Assembly: GCA_035295665.1 (NCBI GenBank)
Contig: DATGIQ010000316.1
Coordinates: forward strand, 1-7,080
Source of the DNA: DATGIQ01 sp035295665
GTDB taxonomy: Bacteria > Planctomycetota > Planctomycetia > Gemmatales > Gemmataceae
Direction of reading: 5' to 3'
DNA length: 7,080 nucleotides
The notes beneath the pieces are model-generated. The model was not told the DNA's origin. It made no database searches and worked only from the letters and a program-made list of their open reading frames with translations. The number at the start of each line of letters is the position of its first letter. Position 1 is the first letter of the stretch. Both the position numbers and the translations under genes were made by a program. Shown here in pieces: positions 1 to 6,904 of the stretch.

Positions 1-1
1 C

Positions 2-40
2 CGAGCACTCGCCGGAGAGGATTTGCTGCGCGGACCGTAG
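2..40 (+). CDS. Possible C-terminal end of an upstream gene (partial)
   Basis: Reading from base 2 gives the residues RALAGEDLLRGP followed by a TAG stop at 38-40. It is the only one of the three plus-strand frames that closes before the next gene starts at 59. The residues look like ordinary protein and the 18-base gap to the next ATG would suit an operon. Twelve residues are too few to recognise a family, so this could be non-coding upstream sequence. Confidence 0.25.
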   Translation, partial: RALAGEDLLRGP

Positions 41-58
41 GCACGGCGGGGGAACCAT

Positions 59-1777
59 ATGGCTTATCTGGTCGTCCTCAAAGGACAGAACAGCAAGCAG
101 AACATCGCCCTGGAAAAAGATCGCATTCTCATGGGGCGAAATGCGAACTGCGATATCGTTCTGCCGGCCAACGACTTTGCCGTCAGCCGTGAGCACGCCT
201 GTATTCTGCGCGTTCAGGGAAAATTCTTCATCGAAGATATGGGCAGCCGGAATGGCACCTATGTCAATAACCAGCCCGTCACCGAGCGGCGTCCGCTCAA
301 TGACAAGGATCGGATCCGCATTTGCGATTTTCTATATGGATTTCACGAGGCCACGCCACAGCCGGCTCTCCCCTCCGAACTCCGTCCCGAGCAAACGCTC
401 GATGAGCCGGAAGGGCTCTCTTCGTTCGAAGCCTCCGTGAGCACCAGCCATCAATTTTTGCAAGCTCAGCCAAAAGAAAAGCTCCGTATTCTGGTCGAAA
501 TCAGCAACAACTTGAGGAACACGCTGGAGCTGGACAGTTTGCTTCACAAAGCGGCGGATAGCCTCTTCGAGCTGTTCCGACAAGCGGATCGAGTCTTCCT
601 GCTCATCCGCGAGGAGGGAGCAGAACCAGACAATGCCCTGGATCGGCTCGTTCCCAAAGTGATCAAGACCCGGCGGTCCCAGGATGAGAGTAGCGCCTCG
701 TACAGTCGGTCCATCGTCCGCGAATGTCTGCGGACTGTGCAAGCGTTTCTGTGCGATGATGCTTCGACGGATAAGCGTTTCAACATGAGTGCCAGCATCG
801 CAGACATTCGGATTCGCTCCGTGATGTGTGCCCCGCTGTGGTCGCAGGATAACCAGGCCTTCGGCATCATCCAATTGGATACGCAAGATCGCAGCAAGAA
901 ATTCACGCAAGAGGACCTGAGCCTGCTCATGGCCGTGGCCAGCCAGGCCTCGGTCGCTCTGGAGAATGCTCGGCTGCACGAGTATCAGGTGGCCGCCGCA
1001 ACGGCTGCCGAGCGCGTGCGGCGGGATCTTGAGCTGGCCCAGCAGGTGCAGCTGAGCTTCTTGCCGCGGCAATTGCCCCAAGTCCCGGGTTACGATTTTT
1101 ATGCCTACTACGAACCAGCCCAGGAAGTGGGGGGAGATTACTACGGCTTTGTCCCGCTCCTTCCCGAGCAACAACGCCTGGCGATCTTGTTGGGTGATGT
1201 GGCGGGCAAGGGCGTGCCCGCTGCCCTGCTCATGGCCAAGCTCTCTTCCGATGCCCGCTTTTGTCTCCTGAGCCAGACAAACCTGGCGGCGGCCATCACC
1301 GCGCTCAACGATCTGCTTTATCAACACACCAGTCGGATGGACCGTTTTGTGACCCTGGCCGCGGCTGTGCTGGATGCGGCGGAGAACACGCTGACTTTCG
1401 TCAACGCCGGCCACCCTGCCCCGTTGATTTATCGCCGGAGTACCGGAAAGGTCGAGGAGGCGACCACCGAGGACACCATCGGCCTACCTCTGGGCGTGGA
1501 GGAGCATCACAGCTACTGTTCCCTTCAGGTTCAACTCCAGCCGGGCGATTGTGTGCTGCTGTACAGCGACGGAGTCACGGATCAGTTGGATAAACAAAAC
1601 AATCCGATTCAGCAACGAGCCATTCGCACCGCGTTCCAGGAAGGGAACCATGCCCCGCAGATGCTCGGCGAACTGATTGTGAAGCTTTTGAAACAACACG
1701 CTGCGGGTCGGGCTCAACAGGATGACATTACCTTGGTATGCTACGGTCGAACGTCCTTGACGGGAGACGGAGGCTGA
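59..1777 (+). CDS. FHA-GAF-SpoIIE/PPM serine/threonine phosphatase (RsbU-like)
   Basis: A predicted cytoplasmic, metal-dependent protein serine/threonine phosphatase of 572 residues with two sensory domains. Residues about 4-95 form an FHA domain, which binds phosphothreonine peptides; its conserved GR (26-27), SREH (43-46) and SRNGT (63-67) are all present. A linker of about 45 residues leads to a GAF domain (about 145-305), a small-molecule or protein-binding sensor. A helical stretch ending in ELAQQVQLSFLP then joins the PPM/SpoIIE domain (about 325-565). The metal-site motifs of that domain are intact: EVGGDYY (356-362), GDVAGKGVPAAL (379-390), NAGHPAPL (449-456), LYSDGVTD (501-508) and QQDDITLV (553-560). 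Family members such as RsbU dephosphorylate anti-anti-sigma factors, so a role in partner switching is the likely inference, although no anti-sigma or STAS gene lies in the window. There is no membrane segment. The ATG follows a GGGGGAA ribosome binding site at 48-54. The fold assignment is firm; the substrate is unknown. Confidence 0.93.
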   Translation: MAYLVVLKGQNSKQNIALEKDRILMGRNANCDIVLPANDFAVSREHACILRVQGKFFIEDMGSRNGTYVNNQPVTERRPLNDKDRIRICDFLYGFHEATPQPALPSELRPEQTLDEPEGLSSFEASVSTSHQFLQAQPKEKLRILVEISNNLRNTLELDSLLHKAADSLFELFRQADRVFLLIREEGAEPDNALDRLVPKVIKTRRSQDESSASYSRSIVRECLRTVQAFLCDDASTDKRFNMSASIADIRIRSVMCAPLWSQDNQAFGIIQLDTQDRSKKFTQEDLSLLMAVASQASVALENARLHEYQVAAATAAERVRRDLELAQQVQLSFLPRQLPQVPGYDFYAYYEPAQEVGGDYYGFVPLLPEQQRLAILLGDVAGKGVPAALLMAKLSSDARFCLLSQTNLAAAITALNDLLYQHTSRMDRFVTLAAAVLDAAENTLTFVNAGHPAPLIYRRSTGKVEEATTEDTIGLPLGVEEHHSYCSLQVQLQPGDCVLLYSDGVTDQLDKQNNPIQQRAIRTAFQEGNHAPQMLGELIVKLLKQHAAGRAQQDDITLVCYGRTSLTGDGG

Positions 1778-1791
1778 GCACCACGAACCCA

Positions 1792-1933
1792 AAGGTGTCT
1801 GGAACTTTGATCTGATACACGGTCCGGTTCATGCCGCTGGTTAGGTGCGGTTCGCAGAACCGCGGGGTTGTGTGCCCCGCGCGGTTCTCTGAACCGCCGC
1901 TAAACAAAAACGGACACCTTCAGCCGGACCGTG
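1792..1933. repeat. Intergenic element bounded by crossing inverted repeats
   Basis: The gap between the phosphatase and acyltransferase genes has two perfect inverted-repeat pairs. AAGGTGTC at 1792-1799 pairs with GACACCTT at 1913-1920. CACGGTCCGG at 1818-1827 pairs with CCGGACCGTG at 1924-1933. The pairs cross rather than nest, and between them lies the strong hairpin at 1847-1897. The arrangement could be a small non-autonomous repeat element of MITE or REP type, or a pseudoknot-like RNA leader of the next gene. No transposase or clear target duplication is visible. Copy number elsewhere in the genome would decide. Confidence 0.45.
1847..1897. repeat. Twin 17-bp palindromes forming a long hairpin
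   Basis: Two copies of the palindrome GCGGTTC-N3-GAACCGC lie at 1847-1863 (spacer GCA) and 1881-1897 (spacer TCT), separated by 17 bases that hold GGGG at 1864-1867 and CCCC at 1875-1878. Each copy can fold alone. The whole block can also fold as one hairpin with arms 1847-1867 and 1875-1897, a 7-base loop (1868-1874), a 2-base bulge, one C-C mismatch and one G-T wobble. It lies 70 bases after the phosphatase stop and 80 before the acyltransferase start, and no T-run follows. It could be a terminator, a processing or attenuation site, or a REP-like repeat. Confidence 0.7.
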
Positions 1934-1965
1934 GCTGAGAGCTAGAAGTGTCCGATCTTGTAGCC

Positions 1966-1973
1966 AAGGAGGG
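1966..1973 (+). promoter_or_regulatory. Ribosome binding site fixing the acyltransferase start
   Basis: AAGGAGGG lies 4 bases before the ATG at 1978 and is a near-perfect Shine-Dalgarno sequence. The reading frame is open further upstream to a GTG at 1948, but starting there would place this site inside the coding region, and I see no comparable site before the GTG. The ATG at 1978 is therefore the preferred start. Confidence 0.8.
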
Positions 1974-1977
1974 CTGC

Positions 1978-2955
1978 ATGTCTAAGCCGCGGTCTCCGTT
2001 TCTCGATTACCTCGTTTACCTGGTTGTGCGCTTCTTCGTGTGCGCTCTCCAGACCCTTTCGGTCTCGACCGCATGCCGGCTGGCTAGTGGTTTGGCCTGG
2101 CTTGTCCACCGGATTGATCGGCGACACCGAAAGGTGGCCGACGACAATCTGCGGCACGCTTTCGCCGGTGCTCTGACCGACGCGCAGCGGGAACGGCTCA
2201 TCCTCAACACCTATCGCCACTTTTGCCGGTTGCTGATCGAGATTGTTCACCTGCCTCGCAAACTGCACCTCCACAATTGGCGGCGTTATGTAAAGCTCAA
2301 TCACGGCCGGCAGCTCGTGAGCTGTCTGTTGGCGGATCGGCCGCTCCTGATCGTTACGGGGCACTTTGGCAACTGGGAGCTGGCTGGCTATACGCTGGGG
2401 CTGCTTGGATTCAAGAGCTATGCCGTGGCCCGGCCGCTCGACAATCCGTATCTCGATGATTTCCTCCACCGTTTTCGGGAGCGCACGGGGCAGACCATCC
2501 TGGCCAAGAAAGGAGACTTCCACCAGATGCGGCACATCCTCTCCGAAGGCGGCGTCCTCGCTACCCTGGCCGATCAGGACGCCGGCCAGCGCGGTCTCTT
2601 CGTCAATTTCTTCGGCCGGCCGGCTTCAACGCATAAGGCCATCGCGCTGATGGCAATGGAGAATCGTGTGCCCATCCTCCTCGTGCTGGTTCGTAACGCC
2701 GGTGAACCGCTCCGTTACGACGTGGTGAGCGAGGAACTGATTTTGCCGGAGGAGTACGACGGTCAGGTCGACGCCGTCAGTGCCATCACGCAGCGTTTCA
2801 CGCAAGCGTTAGAAGGCGGGATCCGAACGGCCCCGGAGCAATATTTCTGGCTGCACCGCCGCTGGAAGCATCAGCAGCCACCACCACGCAAAGCACGCCG
2901 AAGGCACGGGGAGGGGGAGACCAGGAGAGGCGGAGAAATGCAAGCCTCGGCATAG
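1978..2955 (+). CDS. Lysophospholipid/lipid A acyltransferase, LpxL/HtrB family
   Basis: A 325-residue, predicted membrane-associated acyltransferase of the family that adds secondary acyl chains to lipid A (bacterial lipid A acyltransferase, LpxL/LpxM/HtrB). A hydrophobic N-terminal stretch at residues 11-28 probably anchors it to the inner membrane. The catalytic H-x4-E motif is HFGNWE (129-134). Further family blocks are ARPLDNP (151-157), the DQD at 199-201 leading into GLFVNFFGRPAST (206-218), and EQYFWLHRRWK (287-297) near the end. Length is normal for the family except for a basic, low-complexity tail after residue 297. By homology the donor is an acyl-ACP and the acceptor a lipid A precursor or related lysolipid, but the acceptor cannot be read from sequence. 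No other lipid A gene is nearby. The gene is convergent with the Ig-repeat gene, with 59 bases between them. The family call is secure; LpxL, LpxM or another branch is not resolved. Confidence 0.92.
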   Translation: MSKPRSPFLDYLVYLVVRFFVCALQTLSVSTACRLASGLAWLVHRIDRRHRKVADDNLRHAFAGALTDAQRERLILNTYRHFCRLLIEIVHLPRKLHLHNWRRYVKLNHGRQLVSCLLADRPLLIVTGHFGNWELAGYTLGLLGFKSYAVARPLDNPYLDDFLHRFRERTGQTILAKKGDFHQMRHILSEGGVLATLADQDAGQRGLFVNFFGRPASTHKAIALMAMENRVPILLVLVRNAGEPLRYDVVSEELILPEEYDGQVDAVSAITQRFTQALEGGIRTAPEQYFWLHRRWKHQQPPPRKARRRHGEGETRRGGEMQASA

Positions 2956-2956
2956 G

Positions 2957-3006
2957 CCGGCCGTTCCTGGCCGGTTCGCGGCGGTTCGCAGCGCCGCCGC
3001 GAACCG
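2957..3006. terminator. Overlapping hairpins between convergent genes, possible bidirectional terminator
   Basis: Two inverted repeats fill the 59-base gap between the convergent stops. CCGGCC at 2957-2962 pairs with GGCCGG at 2969-2974 across a 6-base loop. A stronger perfect 13-bp stem joins 2972-2984 to 2994-3006 across a 9-base loop. They share bases 2972-2974, so they cannot both form fully. Neither side has a T-run, so this is not a classical intrinsic terminator, but position and stem strength suit transcription stop or mRNA 3'-end protection for both genes. The 11-mer GCGGTTCGCAG at 2981-2991 also occurs at 1847-1857. Confidence 0.55.
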
Positions 3007-3014
3007 ATCGGGTA

Positions 3015-6000
3015 TCAGTGGCCGACGAAATCGTAGACGAAGAAACCGAAATTCCCGCCATTATCCGTGTAGACGTTCACGCCACTGTTTGGTTCCCCGC
3101 CGTCGATGAAACCGAAGCTTGCCGTCACATGGTCGGCATCGAGATAATTGACGCCGCCGCTGAGCGTCACGGCCAATTGGGACGCGATATTGAGGTACGA
3201 AAGGACAACGCCGTCGTTGCCGGCGCCGCGAGAGTCATCGAGGGTCAGGCCGCCGGTACCGGGATTGGTGATGGTGTCGCTCTCAAGGTTGAAATGGATA
3301 TTGTCATTCACCTTGCTATGGGCCCGGAGGATCAGGTCCAGGGCACTGGTATTTTTCACGGCAACCGATTGCGTCCCGGCGCCGACAGCGATCATCAAAT
3401 CCTTCCGGGCTGCGACGAAGCTCAGGGAAACCATGTCCGCGCCAGTAGCTGTAAGGCTGATGTTACCGGCCGTGAGCGTGTCCAGCGTGAAGGTGTCCGT
3501 GCCGGAGCCAGCACTGATCAAGATATCCCCCGAAACATTGAAGCCGGTCATCGCGACTTTATCGTTGCCGTTCAAGAACTGGATGCTGATGCCGGTGATG
3601 GAGGAAAGGCCGAAGTCGGCGTAGTCCGTGCCATTGACGCGGGTCGGCGTTGCCGGTGGCGTCGCGGGGTCGCCCGAAACTCGGAGCATGCCGGGAGCGA
3701 TGGTTTTGATCGTGATGGCATTGTTGCCGGGGTCACTGATGATGACCAGGATGCCCGGATTCGAGCTGAGTGCCGCCGTGACTCCGTTCGGTTTGACAAC
3801 CTCGCCGCCGGTCAGGTTCCCGGTACTCGTGGCGAAGTTGCCGTCGCCATTGTAAATGGCTGCAATGGAATGTGTGGCCACCGTCAAGGCCGTGGTGCTG
3901 AGGGAGGCCGTTGTTACGCCGCCGATGGTCGTGACGCTCACTGGGTTGCCGGTGTTGCTGCCGTCGATTTGGAACTGTACGGTTCCGGTGGGCGTACCAG
4001 CCCCCGGCGCAAAAACACTGACCGTAGCGGTGAAGGTCACGGACTGGCCGAAGTACGCTGGGTTCAGCGACGAGATTACGGCCGAGCTGGTACTCGCTCT
4101 GTTGACCGTCTGTCCGCCGGACAGAGTGCCATTGCTGCTGGCGAAGTTCGTGTCGCCGCTGTAATTAGCTCGGATCGTGTGTGTTCCAACGCTCAGGCCG
4201 GCTGTGCTCAGCAAAGCAGTGGTCACGCCGCCTGACGTACTGACGCTCACCGGGTTGCCGGAGTTCGTGCCGTCAATTTGAAATTGCACGGTTCCGGTCG
4301 GCATGCCGACGCCGGGGCTCTGCACGCTGATCGTGGCCGTGAAGGTTACTGATTGGCCAAACACCGACGCATTCACAGAAGAGGTGACGCTCGTCCTGGT
4401 GGCCGCCTGAGTCACCGTTTGGGTCATCGTCCCACTACTGGCGGCAAAGCTCGTGTCGCCGGAATAGACTACCTTGATCGAATGGCCATTCACCGCCAGG
4501 CTACTGATGGTGAAACTGGTAGCTTGGCCGCCGCTCAGCGTCACCGGGCTGCCCAGATTATTGCCATCGATCTGGAACTGGACCGTGCCTGAGGGGACTC
4601 CACTGCCGGGTGCGTTGGCCGTGAGCGTGGCCGTGAAGGCAACGCTTTGCCCGAATACCGCTGGGTTGGCCGACGTAGAAACCGCCGTGCTCGTGCTGGC
4701 TTTATTGACAGTCTGGCCGTTGCTGGAAGTGCCGCGGCTTCCGGTGAAGCTACCATCACCGTTGTAATTGGCCGTGATGGTGTGCGTGCCCACCGCCAAG
4801 GTGGCGGTCGTCAGTGAGGCCGTGGTTACGCCCCCTGTGGCACTGACGCTTACCGGACTGCCGACGTTATTGCCATCGATCTGGAACTGGACCGTCCCGG
4901 TCGGAGTGCCGGCACCGGGGGGCAAGATGCTGATCGTTGCGATGAATGTCACCGGCTGACCGAAGACCGACGAGCTGGCAGAGGATGAAACCGCCGTGCT
5001 GGTGTTCGCTTTGTTAACGGTTTGGCCGTTGGTCGATGTGCCAAGGCTGCTGGCGAAACTTCCATCCCCAGTATAGCTGGCTGTGATGGTGTGCGTGCCC
5101 ACGGCCAATGTCGTAATGCTGAATGAAGCAGTGGTCAGGCCGGCCGCGGTAGTGACGCTTACCGGACTGCCAGCGTTGTTGCCGTCAATTTGGAACTGGA
5201 CCATCCCGGTCGGGGTGCCAGCACCGGGCGTCAGGACGCTGATGGTCGCCGTGAATGTCGCTGATTGGCCGAAGACCGACAAGCTACCGGAGGACGTGAC
5301 CGCCGTGCTGGTGCTGGCTTTGTTAACGACTTGGCCGCCGGACAGCGTGCCGCTGCTTCCGGCGAAACTGCCATCCCCGTTGTAATTGGCCTTGATGGTG
5401 TGCGTGCCGACCATCAACGTTGCGATGCTGAATGAGGCCGTCGTCAGGCCGCTGGCCGTGCCAACGCTTACCGGGCTACCGACGTTTGCACCGTCAATTT
5501 GGAACTGGACCGTTCCCGTCGGTGTACCCGCTCCAGGGGCCGTCACGCTGATTGTGGCAGTGAGCGTCACGCTCTGCCCCGTGACCGAGGGGCTCATGGC
5601 GGAGCTAACGGCGGTGCTGCTGCCTGCTTTGGTGATCGCTTGGCCACCCGCCAAGCCGCCCGTGCTGGGGGCAACATCGCCATCGCCACTGTAGCTGGCC
5701 GAAATGGTATGGCTGCCTACCGACAAGGTGGCGATGCTGAGGGAGGCAGCCGTCACGCCGCCAGAAGTACTGACGGTCACCGGCCTGCCAGCATTGCTGC
5801 CGTCGATCTGGAACTGGACCGTTCCGGTCGGCGTACCGGCACCCGGAGCTACGACACTGATGGTGGCTGTAAAAGTCACCGATTGCCCGAATACCGGACT
5901 ATTAAGCGACGAGCTGACCGCGGTCGTCGTGGCTACATAGTCGACGATCTGCCCGCCGGTCAAATCCGCGCTGCTGTTGGCGAAATTGCCGTCGCCACTG

Positions 6001-6731
6001 TACCTCGCTTTCACCGTGTGGACGCCGACTCCCAGAGAGGCGGTGCTGATGGAGGCGGTGCTGGTGCCGCCGGAACTGCCAACGTTCACCGGGTTGCCGA
6101 AGGCGCTGCCGTCGATCACGAATTGGACTGTCCCTGTTGGGCTACCATTGCCGGGCACCATGACGCTGATGGTGGCCGTGAACGTCACGTTTTGACCAAA
6201 CACGGAGGATTCGGCCGAGGAGCTGACCGCGGTCATGGTCACGGCGGGGTTGATCAATTGCCCGCCTGTCAGACGACCCGTGCTGGTCGCAAAGCCAGTG
6301 TCGCCACTGTAGCCGGCCGTCACCGTATGCGTGCCCGCCGCCAAGGCACTCACGCTGAGCGAGGCGGTGGTCACGCCTCCGGTGGTTTGGACGTTCACCG
6401 GGCTGCCGGCGTTCGTGCCGTCGATCTGAAACTGCACCGTTCCGGTCGGCGTACTGTGAGTAAGGCCTTGGTTGCTGATCGTGGCCGTGAATGTCACCGA
6501 CTGTCCGAATACCGAAGGGTTCGCTGAGGAGAGAAGAGCGATGCTGGTGCTGGCTTTTGTTTGGAGGCCGGTTATCGAGATCACTCCCACAATGCTTGGA
6601 GTAAGGCTCGTCACTTGGCTGTGGGACGGGACCAGTCGGTCCTCCAGCCTTTCCAGCAGCAGACGGCGCGAGAATCCCGAAACGTGGCGAATGGTCTTTG
6701 GGCGCGCGGGCAGCGATGGGCGGAACCACAT
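3015..6731 (-). CDS. Giant secreted or surface protein with nine tandem Ig-like domains
   Basis: A 1238-residue protein, probably exported and used as an adhesin or cell-surface stalk. The first 58 residues are a basic leader with LERLEDRLVPS at 26-36, resembling the LEPR-XLL-type N-terminal tag of planctomycete exported proteins; there is no ordinary long hydrophobic signal peptide. Residues 59-980 are nine tandem Ig-like domains of the bacterial group 3 type. Each contains VFGQSVTFTATIS, PTGTVQFQIDG, VGTHTI and YSGDGNFA or close variants. Eight units have 103 residues and unit 7 has 98. Residues 981-1238 are not repeated but are glycine- and aspartate-rich with alternating hydrophobic residues, suggesting beta strands; I do not recognise a catalytic motif. 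No C-terminal membrane anchor, sortase signal or PEP-CTERM is visible. The ATG at 6731 has an AGGAGA ribosome binding site at 6741-6746. The gene lies downstream of a GH16 gene on the same strand. The domain type is clear; the ligand and exact location are unknown. Confidence 0.92.
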   Translation of the reverse strand: MWFRPSLPARPKTIRHVSGFSRRLLLERLEDRLVPSHSQVTSLTPSIVGVISITGLQTKASTSIALLSSANPSVFGQSVTFTATISNQGLTHSTPTGTVQFQIDGTNAGSPVNVQTTGGVTTASLSVSALAAGTHTVTAGYSGDTGFATSTGRLTGGQLINPAVTMTAVSSSAESSVFGQNVTFTATISVMVPGNGSPTGTVQFVIDGSAFGNPVNVGSSGGTSTASISTASLGVGVHTVKARYSGDGNFANSSADLTGGQIVDYVATTTAVSSSLNSPVFGQSVTFTATISVVAPGAGTPTGTVQFQIDGSNAGRPVTVSTSGGVTAASLSIATLSVGSHTISASYSGDGDVAPSTGGLAGGQAITKAGSSTAVSSAMSPSVTGQSVTLTATISVTAPGAGTPTGTVQFQIDGANVGSPVSVGTASGLTTASFSIATLMVGTHTIKANYNGDGSFAGSSGTLSGGQVVNKASTSTAVTSSGSLSVFGQSATFTATISVLTPGAGTPTGMVQFQIDGNNAGSPVSVTTAAGLTTASFSITTLAVGTHTITASYTGDGSFASSLGTSTNGQTVNKANTSTAVSSSASSSVFGQPVTFIATISILPPGAGTPTGTVQFQIDGNNVGSPVSVSATGGVTTASLTTATLAVGTHTITANYNGDGSFTGSRGTSSNGQTVNKASTSTAVSTSANPAVFGQSVAFTATLTANAPGSGVPSGTVQFQIDGNNLGSPVTLSGGQATSFTISSLAVNGHSIKVVYSGDTSFAASSGTMTQTVTQAATRTSVTSSVNASVFGQSVTFTATISVQSPGVGMPTGTVQFQIDGTNSGNPVSVSTSGGVTTALLSTAGLSVGTHTIRANYSGDTNFASSNGTLSGGQTVNRASTSSAVISSLNPAYFGQSVTFTATVSVFAPGAGTPTGTVQFQIDGSNTGNPVSVTTIGGVTTASLSTTALTVATHSIAAIYNGDGNFATSTGNLTGGEVVKPNGVTAALSSNPGILVIISDPGNNAITIKTIAPGMLRVSGDPATPPATPTRVNGTDYADFGLSSITGISIQFLNGNDKVAMTGFNVSGDILISAGSGTDTFTLDTLTAGNISLTATGADMVSLSFVAARKDLMIAVGAGTQSVAVKNTSALDLILRAHSKVNDNIHFNLESDTITNPGTGGLTLDDSRGAGNDGVVLSYLNIASQLAVTLSGGVNYLDADHVTASFGFIDGGEPNSGVNVYTDNGGNFGFFVYDFVGH
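3792..6557 (-). repeat. Nine-unit tandem repeat of 309 bp coding Ig-like domains
   Basis: Units in coding order are 6557-6249, 6248-5940, 5939-5631, 5630-5322, 5321-5013, 5012-4704, 4703-4410, 4409-4101 and 4100-3792. All are 309 bp except unit 7, at 294 bp. The units have diverged overall but keep near-identical blocks: 29 bases at 4867-4895 (unit 6) recur exactly at 4558-4586 (unit 7), one period away. Every length change is a multiple of three, so the frame is kept throughout, as expected for a functional coding array. Confidence 0.9.
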
Positions 6732-6740
6732 GGCGTTGGG

Positions 6741-6746
6741 TCTCCT
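6741..6746 (-). promoter_or_regulatory. Ribosome binding site of the Ig-repeat gene
   Basis: On the minus strand AGGAGA lies 9 bases before the ATG at 6731, which is suitable spacing and supports that start. I could not find a convincing -35/-10 promoter pair in the 203 bases between this gene and the GH16 stop. Confidence 0.65.
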
Positions 6747-6904
6747 GGGGATGCGTACCCTGCTAGGTGCCGAAAAGCACGCGGGGCGAGGGCGAAGGCG
6801 CCAACGCCGGTCCGGCGCAACATCGCCTCCGAAGCCGGCACTTCACTTCCAGAGGCAACTCTTACTTGTACCTTTTCCCCAGCAGAATTTCCAGTCTCAA
6901 CCAT

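Noticed and set aside
332..1414. Minus-strand open frame of 360 codons opposite the phosphatase
   Set aside because: The opposite strand encodes FHA, GAF and PPM domains with all key motifs; this frame shows no family features.
3180..3580. NGNDKV and GAGNDGVV segments considered as RTX calcium-binding nonapeptides
   Set aside because: They are isolated and not in tandem GGxGxD spacing, so an RTX call is not supported.
3018..4235. Long plus-strand open frame of 405 codons opposite the Ig-repeat gene
   Set aside because: It is antisense to an unmistakable coding repeat array, and its product is a repetitive, charged sequence with no recognisable fold. GC-rich codon bias keeps the opposite frames open.
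5499..6527. Plus-strand open frame of 342 codons rich in R, G, D and H
   Set aside because: It is also a shadow of the Ig array; its apparent repeats simply mirror the 309-bp period of the real gene.
3792..6557. Regular repeats considered as a CRISPR array or non-coding satellite
   Set aside because: The period is about 309 bp, the units diverge as protein-coding sequence, the frame is preserved and each unit encodes an Ig-like domain.
6805..6817. CGCCGG-T-CCGGCG palindrome upstream of the Ig-repeat gene
   Set aside because: It is a short GC-only palindrome in GC-rich DNA with almost no loop and no nearby promoter elements; there is not enough to call an operator.
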